DNA from: Arion vulgaris
Lineage: Eukaryota; Mollusca; Gastropoda; Stylommatophora; Arionidae
Assembly: GCA_020796225.1 (NCBI GenBank)
Contig: CM036755.1
Location: 46,719,306 to 46,783,305, forward strand
Length of the DNA stretch: 64,000 bases
Reading direction: 5' to 3'
Shown: piece after piece, positions 53,010 through 63,835 of the stretch
Position numbering within the stretch: the first letter of the stretch is position 1
How the letters are laid out: every line of letters begins with the position of its first letter
The notes under the pieces: model-generated
What the model was told of the DNA's origin: nothing
The model's input: the letters and a program-made list of their open reading frames with translations, nothing else
The model's database searches: none
Program-made: the position numbers and the translations under genes

Positions 53010-53735
53010 TCAAGTACCGTGCCGGCTGGCGTAGGTGATAGTGGATCACCATAAATCTCTATCTTATGTGTTTGCTATCAACTCAGATGTTGACGCTCTA
53101 CCGTACCATGAAGTCAAGCTATAAAAAATTGTCTCTCACTGTCTTCCTCTGTCTCGTCTACCCTCGATGTTACCAGTTGTTACAATTTGTTCTAAACCTC
53201 CCCTCCTCATCACATGTCCGAAAAATGATGACTGCCTCTTTATTATATTGATTATAAGCTTTATCTGTGTCTTGACCTCATTCATCACCTCAACATTAGC
53301 GAATTTAGCAGTCCATGGGATTCTCATCATTCTTCTGTAAAACCACATCTCTGTGGCCTCCAGAAATTTTTCGATCGGTTTGTTTATTGTCCATGACTCG
53401 CATCCGTATGTCAGTATTGGTTCTATGTAGCACTGAATAACTCGCATCCGTATATCAGTAATGGTTCTATGTAACACTGAATAACTCGCATTCTGACCTC
53501 AACTGACAAGGACTTGTTGCATACGACGCTTCTCAATTTAAGGAACGATGTTTTCGCCTGCCCTATTCTGTTCTTTATTTCTAGTCGGCATCTGCCATCT
53601 GATGTTACCAGGACTCCGAGGTATTTAAATTGCTGCACTTGTCTTAGCTCAGTCCTATTTACGTGATGGTGATTTGGCAAAGTCTGCTTTCTTGATATGA
53701 TCATAACTTCTGTCTTCTTAATAGAAGACAAAGTT
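53010..53735 (-). mobile_element. LINE family A, longest copy (RT C terminus)
   Basis: Minus strand: VQQFKYLGVLVTSDGRCRLE, IKNRIGQAKTSFLKLRSVVC, VRMRVIQCYIEPLLIYGCE, then TEMWFYRRMMRIPWTAK and IVTTGNIEGRRDRGRQ. YLG...I..RI..A...F..L typifies non-LTR reverse transcriptases. A short segment (VIQCYIEP...YGCE) is duplicated. Confidence 0.9.
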
Positions 53736-53767
53736 ATGATCATATAAAAATGCAGACTTTGCCAAAA
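53671..53767. repeat. Hairpin at the end of the LINE A copy
   Basis: TTTGGCAAAGTCTGCTTTC with ATATGATCATAAC returns as GTTATGATCATATAAAAATG and CAGACTTTGCCAAA. Arms of about 45 bp, almost no loop. Confidence 0.88.
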
Positions 53768-53844
53768 TAGACATTCATTACTATATTATATGAAAATAAA
53801 ACAGATTAAATCACACTCACAATATATTTATTATATACTACTAG

Positions 53845-53988
53845 AAACATTGTATGGTGGACAATGTGGTATATGTGGCACATGCCAAGACGACAATCAG
53901 ATTTGTATCGAAGCTATGGATACACAAACCAGATGCCTCTGTTTGGAATCATATTTCAATGCAACACAAACTGGCAACTGCACAACTT
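53845..53988 (+). CDS. EGF-like exon 4
   Basis: 144 bp, acceptor ATATACTACTAG, donor GTAAGC, phase 1-1. Encodes LYGGQCGICGTC, DNQICIEAMDTQTRCLC and TGNC. It has seven cysteines, one more than the standard EGF fold (an extra C in CGIC), so a free or differently paired cysteine is possible. Two NxT sites. Confidence 0.88.
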
Positions 53989-54057
53989 GTAAGCAAAGTT
54001 TTTTTTTTATGAAATCACGTCCCCTTTTTATTTTCGTATATGCATTATAGTTGGATC

Positions 54058-54525
54058 TGTGGGCGTTTGTAGCTTAAGAGATAGTGAGCTACATCACAGC
54101 CCAAGTGTACTCGGTTCAAAATCCGCGACAGGCAATTTACAAGCAAATTAGTACCCTTGGATTGTTCAAAAAAGTTCATTGCATATCCTTGACATGACTT
54201 TGCGAATCAACCACAGCTTTTAACGCTGTTTGTGATTTTTCTAGGCATTATTACGTTCAGTAGTTTGCCATTGCTTTATGAACGGGTGGTGCCATCGTCC
54301 TTTTGTTAAAGTCCATGCAAACAATTTGCAACCAAACTGTCCGCAGCGTGATTCGAACTCAGAACGTCGGGGTTAATAGTCACTAACCCCTAAGCCACAG
54401 ACGTCACCCTTGGATTGTTACGAACGGTAAATGTAGACCTCACCGTTCAGAAAGTAATGCAAACTAGTGAACGTGTGAATAGTGTCTAGAAAATCGACGA
54501 ATCGTTTACTGTGGTTGATGGCAGC
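54058..54525. mobile_element. Cluster of three partial SINE S2 copies in alternating orientation
   Basis: 54061-54225 plus (GTTTGTAGCTTAAGAGATAG, GGTTCAAAATCC), about 54205-54407 minus (ACGTTCAGTAGTTTGCC, GATTCGAACTCAGAACG, AAGCCACAGACGTC) and 54410-54525 plus (CACCGTTCAGAAAGTAATG, GTTTACTGTGGTTGATGG). Confidence 0.85.
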
Positions 54526-54985
54526 GTTCTGTACTGGATGTGCCATTATTTTCGTTTTCATAGTTGGATATTTCAATATAAAATGTATTATTTCTTACAG
54601 TCTTACTCTCAACTATACAAGCCCTGTAGGCTAAATATGCTGACAGCACAGTAGATAACCTAGAAAGAGAACCTGGGCAGATGACGCTCATCAGCCTGGG
54701 AGGGCAGGTCGTATACAGGTCGCTGCCTGAAAGACAATAGCAGCCTGCTGCCTTGTGGGTTTTGGCTGGGGACAGCAAAAGGCTAACGGAGAGCGAACCC
54801 TGTTAACGCTGATTGAAACTGAACACACCATCGAAAGATAAGCACCTGAGCTCCAATTGGTACTGAAGGCTGTGCATGTACATCCCGTTCTGATGTTTGG
54901 CTGTTTATATATGACAATAGAATGAAAAAACGGCTTAAGAACGATGGCGAGAGAGAGAGAGAGAAAGCGAGAGAGAGATAGAGAA
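54526..54985. other. Intron, possible unclassified repeat
   Basis: GC-richer block at 54660-54850, nothing recognised; (GA)n near 54948-54990. Confidence 0.4.
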
Positions 54986-54989
54986 AGAG

Positions 54990-55490
54990 AACTTGCTCAG
55001 CTTTCAGAAAAGGCAGAAATTGACTTGTAATGGATTCAATCTCATTGTGACATTGCAGACAATGAGAGTGCTGATGTCTTGGCTAAGGAAGGCAGCGTCA
55101 AAGAGAAAATTTATCAACCACTGACTTTTCAAAACCCTCATACAGAGAAAATCTGCAGTAGATTGGAAGACAAACATTTGATATGATTATAGAAAAGACG
55201 TCCTCACAAACCTAAGCAGAACAGACCAGGTCATTAGATTTAGACTACGCACCGGACACTGCAGACTCAACAGACACTAATGTAGACTAGGAATAAGTCA
55301 AAGAACGCTTTATCAATGTCAGAAAACGGAACAGATACCGGAGCGTGTCCTGCAAGACTGTCCTCTTCTGGGTGAGCTAAGAAGTAACATTTTACCACAC
55401 CCAGTCGACTTGAAAATTAAGCTTTGTGGAAACCTGACAGACCTGAAAGCTGACTGCCCATGACCAGAGATCGCTGAAGAAAAAGAAGAA
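54990..55490 (+). mobile_element. LINE RNase H fragment, second family, decayed
   Basis: WIQSHCDIADNESADVLAKEG recalls WIPSHCKIKENEDADRLAKEG of 2676-3305; several stops follow. Ends AAAAAGAAGAAAG. Confidence 0.78.
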
Positions 55491-55550
55491 AGATAAGCAA
55501 CATAAATTCTAAAATATCTAGAGTTTTAGTAAAGACAATTTCAACTTTTC

Positions 55551-56995
55551 ATGTTTAAACATATTTGTTGTTGTTTATATATGAGGTTTAGACATATTTG
55601 TTGTTGTTTATATATGAGGTTTAGACATATTTGTTGTTGTTTATATATGAGGTTTAGACATATTTGTTGCTGTTTATATATGAGGTTTAGACATATTTGT
55701 TGCTGTTTATATATGAGGTTTAGACATATTTGTTGTTGTTTATATATGAGGTTTAGACATATTTGTTGCTGTTTATATATGAGGTTTAGACACATTTGTT
55801 GCTGTTTATATATGAGGTTTAGACATATTTGTTGTTGTTTATATATGAGGTTTAGACATATTTGTTGTTGTTTATATATGAGGTTTAGACATATTTGTTG
55901 TTGTTTATATATGAGGTTTAGACACATTTGTTGTTGTTTATATATGAGGTTTAGACACATTTGTTGCTGTTTATATATGAGGTTTAGACATATTTGTTGC
56001 TGTTTATATATGAGGTTTAGACATATTTGTTGTTGTTTATATATGAGGTTTAAACATATTTGTTGCTGTTTATATATGAGGTTTAAACATATTTGTTGCT
56101 GTTTATATATGAGGTTTAGACATATTTGTTGCTGTTTATATATGAGGTTTAAACATATTTGTTGCTGTTTATATATGAGGTTTAAACATATTTGTTGCTG
56201 TTTATATATGAGGTTTAGACATATTTGTTGTTGTTTATATATGAGGTTTAGACACATTTGTTGCTGTTTATATATGAGGTTTAGACACATTTGTTGCTGT
56301 TTATATATGAGGTTTAGACACATTTGTTGTTGTTTATATATGAGGTTTAGACACATTTGTTGTTGTTTATATATGAGGTTTAGACACATTTGTTGTTGTT
56401 TATATATGAGGTTTAGACATATTTGTTGCTGTTTATATATGAGGTTTAGACACATTTGTTGCTGTTTATATATGAGGTTTAGACACATTTGTTGTTGTTT
56501 ATATATGAGGTTTAGACACATTTGTTGTTCTTTATATATGAGGTTTAGACATATTTGTTGCTGTTTATATATGAGGTTTAGACATATTTGTTGCTATTTA
56601 TATATGAGGTTTAGACACATTTGTTGTTGTTTATATATGAGGTTTAGACACATTTGTTGCTGTTTATATATGAGGTTTAGACATATTTGTTGCTGTTTAT
56701 ATATGAGGTTTAGACACATTTGTTGTTGTTTATATATGAGGTTTAGACATATTTGTTGCTGTTTATATATGAGGTTTAGACATATTTGTTGCTGTTTATA
56801 TATGAGGTTTAGACATATTTGTTGCTGTTTATATATGAGGTTTAGACACATTTGTTGCTGTTTATATATGAGGTTTAGACACATTTGTTGCTGTTTATAT
56901 ATGAGGTTTAGACACATTTGTTGCTGTTTATATATGAGGTTTAGACATATTTGCTGCTGTTTATATATGAGGTTTAGACACATTTTTGTCGTTTA
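55551..56995. repeat. 33-bp minisatellite, about 44 copies
   Basis: Unit ACATATTTGTTGCTGTTTAT then ATATGAGGTTTAG. Variants GTTGTTG/GTTGCTG and CACATTTG. Open in both directions (MRFRHICCCLY and CLNLIYKQQQM), an effect of a 33-bp unit without stops; not treated as coding. Confidence 0.96.
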
Positions 56996-57990
56996 GGGTT
57001 TATATATGAGGTTTATATATGAGGTTTAGATATGAGCTTTAGATATGAGGTTTAGATATGAGGTTTAAATATAAGGTTTATATATTAAGTTTATATATAT
57101 GGTTTATATATGAGGTTTATATATGTGGTTTATATATGAGATTTATGAATGAGATTTAGATACATTTATTGTCGTTTATATATGCGGTTTATATATGAGT
57201 TTAGATATGAGGTTTATATATGAGGTTTATATATGAGGTTTAGACACATTTGTTGTCGTTTATATATGAGGTTTAGACACATTTTGTCGTTTAGATATGA
57301 GGCTTATATATGAGGTTTATATATGAGGTTTAGATATGAGCTATAGATAGGAGGTTTAGATATGAGGTTTAAATATGAGGTTTAGATATGAGGTTTAGAT
57401 ATGAGGTTTAGATATGAGGTTTAGATATGAGGTTTAGAGAAATGATATGTAGTTTGTATATGAGGTTTATATATGAGGTTCACATATGAGGTTTATATAT
57501 GAGGTTTCGATATGAGGTTTAGATATGAGGTTTATATATGAGGTTTAGACACATTTTTTACGTTTATATAATAGGTTTATATATGAGGTTTATATATGAG
57601 GTTTAGATATGAGGTTTATATATGAGGTTTAGATATAAGGTTTATATATGAGGTTTATATATGAGGTTTATATATGAGGTTTAGATATGAGGTTTAGATA
57701 TGAGGTTTAGATATGAGGTTTAGATATGAGGTTTAGATATGAGGTTTAGATATGAGGTTTAGAGAAATGATATGTAGTTTGTATATGAGGTTTATTAATG
57801 AGGTTTGGAGAAATTTTATGAGGTTTATTAATGAGGTTTAGAGAAATTTTATGAGGTTTATTAATGAGGTTTGGAGAAATTTTATGAGGTTTATTAATGA
57901 GGTTTAGAGAAATTTTATGAGGTTTATATATGAGGTTTAGAGAAATTAATTGACGTTTAAACATGAGGTTAAAAGATTTTTTATGAGGCT
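56996..57990. repeat. Degenerate 13-14-bp repeats (GTTTATATATGAG)
   Basis: GTTTAGATATGAG and GTTTATTAATGAG variants, a decayed or ancestral form of the 33-bp array. Confidence 0.9.
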
Positions 57991-58310
57991 CATATATAAG
58001 TAGCTGAAAAAACTCATATTGTCCAGAAATGAGGAGCAAATAATTACTCATTTTTTTTCTCTCTCCTTAATCATCTTAATTTTAATCGTTAAAATTACTG
58101 TTAGTTTTGCTCCTGTTTCATTCATTTTTATTGAGAAAATTGTTATATTTTATTGACAGAAATTTTCTATATGTTTTTATTGATAAGGAAATTGTTAAAT
58201 TTTTATTGATAAAATTTTGTAAATATTTTTATTGATAAAGAAATTGTTATAATTTTATTGATAACATTTTTTTATATATTTTTATTGATAAATAAATTGT
58301 TATATTTTGT
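57991..58310. repeat. AT-rich TTTTATTGATAA repeats before FN3 exon 2
   Basis: TTTTTATTGATAAAG repeats irregularly about 7 times from 58125. It supplies the pyrimidine-rich region of the acceptor. Confidence 0.75.
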
Positions 58311-58319
58311 TGGTTTCAG

Positions 58320-58592
58320 TGGATCAGCTAACAATTACCAGTATAACAAGCCAAAGTTCACCAACAGTAGTGAACCTCACCTGGTCGACAAGCACGCGGT
58401 TAAGTTCTGTTACTTACAATGTTAACTGGTCTCCCAGTGGTGGACATTTGGATAGCGTTACTAGCAAGGGAGCTGTGGTGTCTGGGCTCTCCCCAGGGAA
58501 TATGTATTATTTCTCTGTGGATTCAGTTGTACCAGGGAACTCATATGTTAGTGCTAAAACAACAACATCTCCAGAATTGACTGTGTGGACAA
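58320..58592 (+). CDS. Fibronectin type III exon 2
   Basis: 273 bp, acceptor TTGGTTTCAG, donor GTAAGT, phase 1-1. FN3 signature: TVVNLTWS, YNVNWSPSGGHLDS, GLSPGNMYYFSVDS and TVWTS. Closest in layout to the FN3 exon at 63132. The 3' flank is a pyrimidine-rich TTCC tract. Confidence 0.93.
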
Positions 58593-58639
58593 GTAAGTGT
58601 TCATTCTAAGCTTATTCAGTTTTCTGACAACATCTCCAG

Positions 58640-58915
58640 GGCTTCATCTCTTCCTTTACCACGTCCTATCTTCCTTTCTTCATTCCTTTTTTTTCTTTCT
58701 TCTTTTCTTCCTTCCTTCCTTCCTTTTTTTCTTCTTTTCTTCCTCCCTTCCTTCCTTTTTTTCGTTTTTGCTTCCTTCCTTCATTGTTCTTTACTTTTTC
58801 CATTTCCTCCTTCCTTTCTTCATTTCTTCCTTTCTTTCTCTTTATTCCGCTTTTTCCTTCCTTTCTTCCTACCTTCCTTTCTTTCTTCCTTCTTTCCTTT
58901 CTTCCTACCTTCCGT
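58640..58915. repeat. Pyrimidine-rich (TTCC)n-like tract
   Basis: CTTCCTTCCTTCC and TTTCTTCTTTTC runs. Confidence 0.9.
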
Positions 58916-58929
58916 CATACTATTGAATA

Positions 58930-59262
58930 GTCGTACTGCTGAGGCGCAGTGAAAGTAAGTTGTGAGAAAAGATAGAACACACAACGCCCACATGACTTCA
59001 TCTTCTGCTTTCTTATCTATTTCTTATCTGTCCCTGATATACGGAGGACGTATCTGTAACACTTACATTTAAAAGCAAAGCACTTATGTTTTTCCACTGC
59101 CTTGTTAAATGTCCATGTTTGACACCTATACATTGCCACTGACAATATACACGACCTTAGTATTCTGATCTTTCTTTTCCTAACAGTTTTACTCTAAACT
59201 TTTTAGTTAACTTGTGTACAGCTATATTTGTTCCTATTTGAATTACTTTAATCGTATTTCAA
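58930..59262 (-). mobile_element. Possible LINE reverse-transcriptase fragment
   Basis: The minus strand shows MRCQTWTFNKAVEKHKC-like decayed RT tail (TGTCCATGTTTGACACC in plus). Weak. Confidence 0.45.
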
Positions 59263-59264
59263 TC

Positions 59265-59742
59265 TCTTAGTTTAGTCGTCGGATCACCATCACTGCACGT
59301 CGAACCAATTAATCTATAAGTGCATCGATCTCCCCTCAGTTTTCCCTCAGCGTGTGGTGACTAACGATACCGGTTCTTTGTTGGTTTACTATTCTTCTGT
59401 AGCTACCAGCATAGCGTTCTTGTCTAGCTACACCCCATGTGACTTGGAGGTCTTGAAGTCTGGTTAATGTTGAGGATTCACCACTGTTACATGAATCATG
59501 TACATGTCCTCTCTCCCTTAAGGAATTTATAATATCAGCATGGTCCATTGCTCGCCCACTTTTTACATCAGCCATACCTGCAAGTCTATCCGAACGTTCA
59601 TTTCCCCTTACACCTGCATGCCCTGGCACAAAATAAAACTGATCTTTGTCAGCTTAGACCTACCCATCGATTTCATCCAATGTCTCCCAGCAGTGAACCG
59701 ATATATTCAAAACTGTTCACATTTTCAAATTTCTCCTCGCTT
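59265..59742 (-). mobile_element. RNase H LINE 3' fragment
   Basis: Minus strand: MPGHAGVRGNERSDRLAGMA, DVKSGRAMDHADIINSLRER, VARQERYAGSYRRIVNQQRT. Intact GHAG..GNE.SD motif. Confidence 0.9.
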
Positions 59743-59743
59743 C

Positions 59744-60640
59744 TTCTTCTTCTTTTGTCGTCACACTGCTACCGGGTTGTTGCCCAGTGTCGTGGTTTTC
59801 TGTTTTTGTCTTGCGCTGTTCTGGTGGCTTGTGTGATTGTTATCTTTGCTCTTTCACAGGATTCTGCTACGCCATCTAACCATCTTTTCCGTGGTCTTCC
59901 TCTTGCCTTCTTTCCCGATGTTCTGTTGTAGAAGACTCTGTATACTGTGGAGTTTGGATGCATTCTTATTAAGTGGCCAAACCACTTCATTCTTTGTTTA
60001 TCTATATAATTCAAGCACGGTTTTGTGCCAACTTTCTTTCTTATGCTGATGTTGGTGATTCTGTCTTTTCTTGTGTTGTTGGTAACTTTTCTCAGGCAAC
60101 GCATTTCACATGTAGTTATTTTTGTGACTGCGCTTTGCTCAATGTCCATGTTTGGCTCTGGTAACACAAAGTAGGTATAAAAATGCTGTTGATCATTTGT
60201 TTCTTAGCTGCCTGTGAAATTTTTGGGTGCCTTAACAATGGGGCTAGCTGGTAGGTTACAGCATTTGCTTTTGTACTCTAGCCTCTATCTCTCTATCTAG
60301 TTTTCCGTCTTCTGTGAATATGCTTCCTAAGTATTTGAATTCTTTCACTTGGTTTATTTTAGTGCCATTGACATGGATGTCTAGATTATTATGTTTTCTT
60401 CCCATATTCATTATTTCTGTTTTAGTGTTGTTGATTTTCATGTCATGTTTCACACAATTATTGTTCAAAGTGTCAATATGATGTTGTAGATCTTGTTCAT
60501 TTTGATGTATCAGGCACTGATCATCTGCAAAAGCAGTTCATTTATTTCATCATTATCTGAATTCGACTCTTGAGTTATTTTATCCATATATGCGATAAAG
60601 AGCGCTGATATACAAAAAAATTAAACAAAAACCAATAATA
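59744..60640 (-). mobile_element. LINE family B, longest copy (RT C terminus)
   Basis: Minus strand: KINNTKTEIMNMGRKHNNLD, VKEFKYLGSIFTEDGKLDRE, then CEMRCLRKVTNNTRKDRITN, MKWFGHLIRMHPNSTVYRV and RGRPRKRWLDGVAESC. A reverse-transcriptase C terminus with one or two frame breaks. Confidence 0.9.
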
Positions 60641-60704
60641 TATTTACTGCTTTGAAATATGTCTTTAAAAATCTACTTTTTTAAAATCTCCCAAATTTTC
60701 CCAG

Positions 60705-60851
60705 AGGTTGCCCACCTTGGTGTCTGCGCACCATTTACAAACAAGGAATGCGAGGAAATCACAGTATGTACTCTAGCTAGTGACTACAATTATCGTTGTT
60801 TGTGTGGCTTTGCATATTATTTCAACGACACTAAGGCATCTTGCTCCAGCA
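60705..60851 (+). CDS. EGF-like exon 5
   Basis: 147 bp, acceptor CAAATTTTCCCAG, donor GTAAGT, phase 1-1. Encodes LGVCAPFTNKEC, ITVCTLASDYNYRCLCGF and KASCSS: six cysteines in EGF spacing. It continues the alternating FN3/EGF order. Confidence 0.9.
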
Positions 60852-60879
60852 GTAAGTTTATCATTCTCATTATCATCAT

Positions 60880-61160
60880 CACCATCATCAAATAGCTTGT
60901 CTTGAACAGAACTTTGCCTCCCCAACAGTCCTTCGGAATTTCTCTCTTTCATGGGCCAAATGTGTTGCATCTGCTGTCGTCATGCTCAAACCATCAGTTA
61001 TATCCTGAATCCAACTTCTCCGTGGTCTTCCTCTTCTTCTCTTTGTCGGTATGCCTCCTTCCACGATGGTCTTCTCCAGCCCTTCGTGTCTTTTTATATA
61101 TTCAAAATATCTCAATTTTATCTCTCTTATTTGTAGCCAATTTTCTTTGATTTTGAGTTA
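60880..61160 (-). mobile_element. LINE tail family D fragment
   Basis: Minus strand: MRYFEYIKRHEGLEKTIVEG, KRRRGRPRRSWIQDITDGLS. It begins about 30 bp after EGF-like exon 5. Confidence 0.88.
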
Positions 61161-61163
61161 TTT

Positions 61164-61438
61164 CTGGATTCTTCTTCTTCTTCTTCTTCTTCTTCTTTGC
61201 GTTCGTTTTTACGACCAATTTTAATCACTCTTTATGATATGTTTGATCTTTGCCAAGAACGTGTATACGTTGCACATTAGTTTGGTAGGCCCTAAACGCA
61301 TAGACTTGAATATGCTTAGGACACATGCATCCGATTTCATCCAAACCTCCTTAGTCGCCTCTTACGACATGCGTTGCAGGTAACAGTGATTCTGTTCTTT
61401 ACACCCCAAATTTTGGCTCCGGTAACCACTCGGGAGCT
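61164..61438 (-). mobile_element. GAA-tailed retroposon (ACGACC type)
   Basis: (TTC)n tail, GCGTTCGTTTTTACGACC, GTCGCCTCTTACGACATG, CCGGTAACCACTCGGG. Full length. Confidence 0.94.
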
Positions 61439-61439
61439 A

Positions 61440-61578
61440 AGGAGATCCTGAAACGAACTTTGCTGAGAGAGACAAAAAATATCGGTTTCAGTTCCATGGA
61501 GGAGATTGAGCGAGTTTCCCAGGATAGAGCGGTATGGAGAACTTACTTGCGGGCCCTATGTAACGTATAACAGTACTC
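61440..61578 (+). mobile_element. LINE tail family C scrap, sense
   Basis: ACGAACTTTGCTGAGAGAG, TTTCCCAGGATAGAGCGG. Reverse of 6365-6465. Confidence 0.8.
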
Positions 61579-62372
61579 TGGCGTCTGGATATATCTATTT
61601 ATTCTCTTCTCTGTCCATGATATAATTCTACATATTATGTATTAAATTGATAGTTTTATAAAGTAGATTGTTAAATAATGAGAAATATTCACAAATAACT
61701 AACTGTTGCTGTAACAACATAACAAATAAGTTACTGTTTGTATTACCGTTCTTTCTGCAGTGTAGAACAGGGGAACACGTGACTGTGGAATTTAATAGCC
61801 GCATAGCGCCATAGTGGACATGTATGTCGTATGCCAGTTGGCTAGGACAGCTCTCAGATGGACAGTGGATGCGAAGGGAAGGCCTGGACGTCCAAAGGAA
61901 ACATGGAGAAGAACAGTGGAGAGAGAGAGTTGAAGGAGTGCAGCCTGACGTGGGAGACAGTTGGAAGAAAGACAGTAGAACGGCAACAGTGGAAGTATCT
62001 TGTGTAAGCCTTATGTGTCAATGGGGACACGAAGAGGATATAGATTAGATATATGCTGGCATCGAGACCCTGAATTTTCACGGCATGGTCACTAGCTTAA
62101 TGTTAAAAAAATGTTCAGCGTGCACATGGTACAGGGTTAGACTACAGGTTTCCTGTACCTTTACTTCGGGATCTAAATTACTAGTACATTAGAAGTCCGC
62201 GTAAAGATTGCCTGAATGACGAGGGACATCGATGATAAGAAAAACAAACTTGCACGCAAAAATCAGTCAGAGGTGCCATATTAGACGTGTCCTGAATACG
62301 ACTAAATTAAAAGCGTAAAGCGAAAATTTAACAAATAATTGAAATGATAATGGTGGTATATCTTTTACAGGA
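61579..62372 (+). mobile_element. Unassigned intron with a LINE tail
   Basis: About 61835-62045 reads RTALRWTVDAKGRPGRPKET, WRRTVERELKECSLTW, a typical endonuclease-reverse transcriptase tail, in the plus strand. Both sides are unassigned. Confidence 0.6.
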
Positions 62373-62373
62373 C

Positions 62374-63064
62374 GTAGCCATCAACCACAGTAAACGAATC
62401 GTTGATTTTTCTAGACACCACTTATACGTTCAGTAGTTTGTCATTGCTTTCTGAACGGGTAGGGCCATCGTCCTTTGTGAAAACCAAACTTGCAACCAAA
62501 CTGTCCTCAGCGTGATTCGAACTCAGAACGTGGGCTTTATCAGTTATCAGTTATATGAGGATTATCATCATAGCACTCCGGACATGTCCATAGGTGTTCC
62601 GATCTCCGCCTCAGCAAATCCAGCAGCGTCCAGTGACCCAACACGCCAGTTTGATGTTGATTAATCAGTCTCTTTGCATATTTAGTATGTCGTTCTTTTC
62701 GGGCTGCCACAATATTGACACCCATCTCTTTCAATCTGGTAAGCGAGTGGGATTCACTGCCCTGAAACTCCTCTGTTCGGAAAGACTCTCTCAATGCGTG
62801 AAGAATGTCACTTCGATCCATCGCAGCGCCCTCTGATATTGTAGCCAATCCAGCCATTCTATCAGCTCGTTCATTACCCCTAACTCATGCGTGCCCAGGG
62901 ATAAAAATGATTTCTCTGATCATTGTCTGTACCAGTACCTCCACCCAGTTGCGTCTCACCATTCCTGATTCGACTTTACGAATCATGCTCATGGAGTTTA
63001 TATCCCCAAACGTCGGGGTTAATATCCCCTAAGAGTCACTATCCCCTAAGCCACAGACACCACC
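62374..63064 (-). mobile_element. SINE S2 split by an RNase H LINE insertion
   Basis: S2 body 62374-62541 (GACGTAGCCATCAACCACAG to GATTCGAACTCAGAACG) and head 63003-63064 (CCTAAGCCACAGACACC) flank the LINE at 62545-63002. Confidence 0.78.
62545..63002 (-). mobile_element. RNase H LINE 3' fragment
   Basis: Minus strand: NERADRMAGLATISEGAAMD-like, SDILHALRESFRTEEFQGSE, KRLINQHQTGVLGHWTLLDL and SEHLWTCPEC, then TGATAA. This copy gives the clearest 3' end, which resembles that of SINE S1. Confidence 0.9.
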
Positions 63065-63131
63065 TAATATTTGTTAACATATTTATATATTTATTCACAT
63101 CTCTATTCTCTTATTATTTATAACTTTTCAG

Positions 63132-63404
63132 CGGATGACTTAAAAGTCTCACAGGTAACAACAATATCTTCGGCAACTACTATAACACTCTCATGGCCAG
63201 CAAAAAAAGTTTCTTCAGCATTAAATTTCACTATAGACTGGACCCCTAAAGTTGGACAATTGGATAATATAAGCAATACAGGCGCTCGTATATCTGGCCT
63301 GACCTCGAGGACTTTGTACAACTTTACAATTACTTCCAAATTACTATCAAGTACATATTATCCTGAAAAAGACGTTTCTGCCCAGATTTCTCCAGTGAGA
63401 ACAA
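63132..63404 (+). CDS. Fibronectin type III exon 3
   Basis: 273 bp, acceptor TAACTTTTCAG, donor GTAAGT, phase 1-1. FN3 features: TITLSWPAKK, FTIDWTPKVGQLDN, GLTSRTLYNFTITS, ending PVRTS. Last exon of this gene recognised before the window edge. Nothing with the EGF cysteine pattern was seen between it and 64000. Confidence 0.93.
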
Positions 63405-63464
63405 GTAAGTTTCATTTTTTCTTCCTTGGAACTGTATGTATTATTAATAATAATAATCCCTCTC

Positions 63465-63835
63465 GTGCCGTTAAAAGTTACATGGGGCCTTCAAGTAATT
63501 TCTCCATACCTCTCTATCCTGGGCAACTCGTTCAATATCCTCAATGGAACTGAGATCGATATTTTTTGCCTCTCAGAAAAGTTCGTTTCAGGGTCTCTTT
63601 AAATCGTCATCTCTTTCTTGAACCCTTTGCAACCCACTTCAATGTCTGCTTTCATATTCGTTGATGATTTCTTCTCTAGTTGTGTCCAACATATCTCCAT
63701 CTTCTCTTTCTTATAACAGTTGTTACTAGTGGTTGACTAGACATTTCTTCTCTTCTTATAACAGTTGTCACTAGTGGTTGACTAGACATTTATTTGATTT
63801 CATCACTTCTCCTGAATAAATATGAATGGGATGAA
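63465..63835 (-). mobile_element. LINE tail family C fragment
   Basis: CTCTATCCTGGGCAACTCG, TTCGTTTCAGGGTCTC, TCATATTCGTTGATGATTTC. TAACAGTTGTTACTAGTGG and TTGACTAGACATTT are tandemly duplicated at 63715-63795. Confidence 0.86.

Larger units (their letters stand above)
44582..63404 (+). other. Modular EGF-like/FN3 extracellular protein gene (internal part), locus span
   Basis: Eight plus-strand exons, each starting after an AG acceptor and ending at GTAAGT/GTATGT/GTAAGC, all phase 1-1, so they concatenate in frame. Order: EGF-like, EGF-like, EGF-like, FN3, EGF-like, FN3, EGF-like, FN3. Such architecture occurs in secreted adhesion proteins and in receptor-type tyrosine phosphatases or kinases of invertebrates. 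No signal peptide, membrane segment or enzymatic domain is visible here, so the product cannot be named. The first and last exons are outside the identified set, and the gene very probably runs past position 64000. Confidence 0.9.

Noticed and set aside
55541..56996. Open frames with HICCCLYMRFR and CLNLIYKQQQM repeats
   Set aside because: Both strands are open because the 33-bp unit lacks stops. No gene context; the array lies in an intron of the EGF/FN3 gene.
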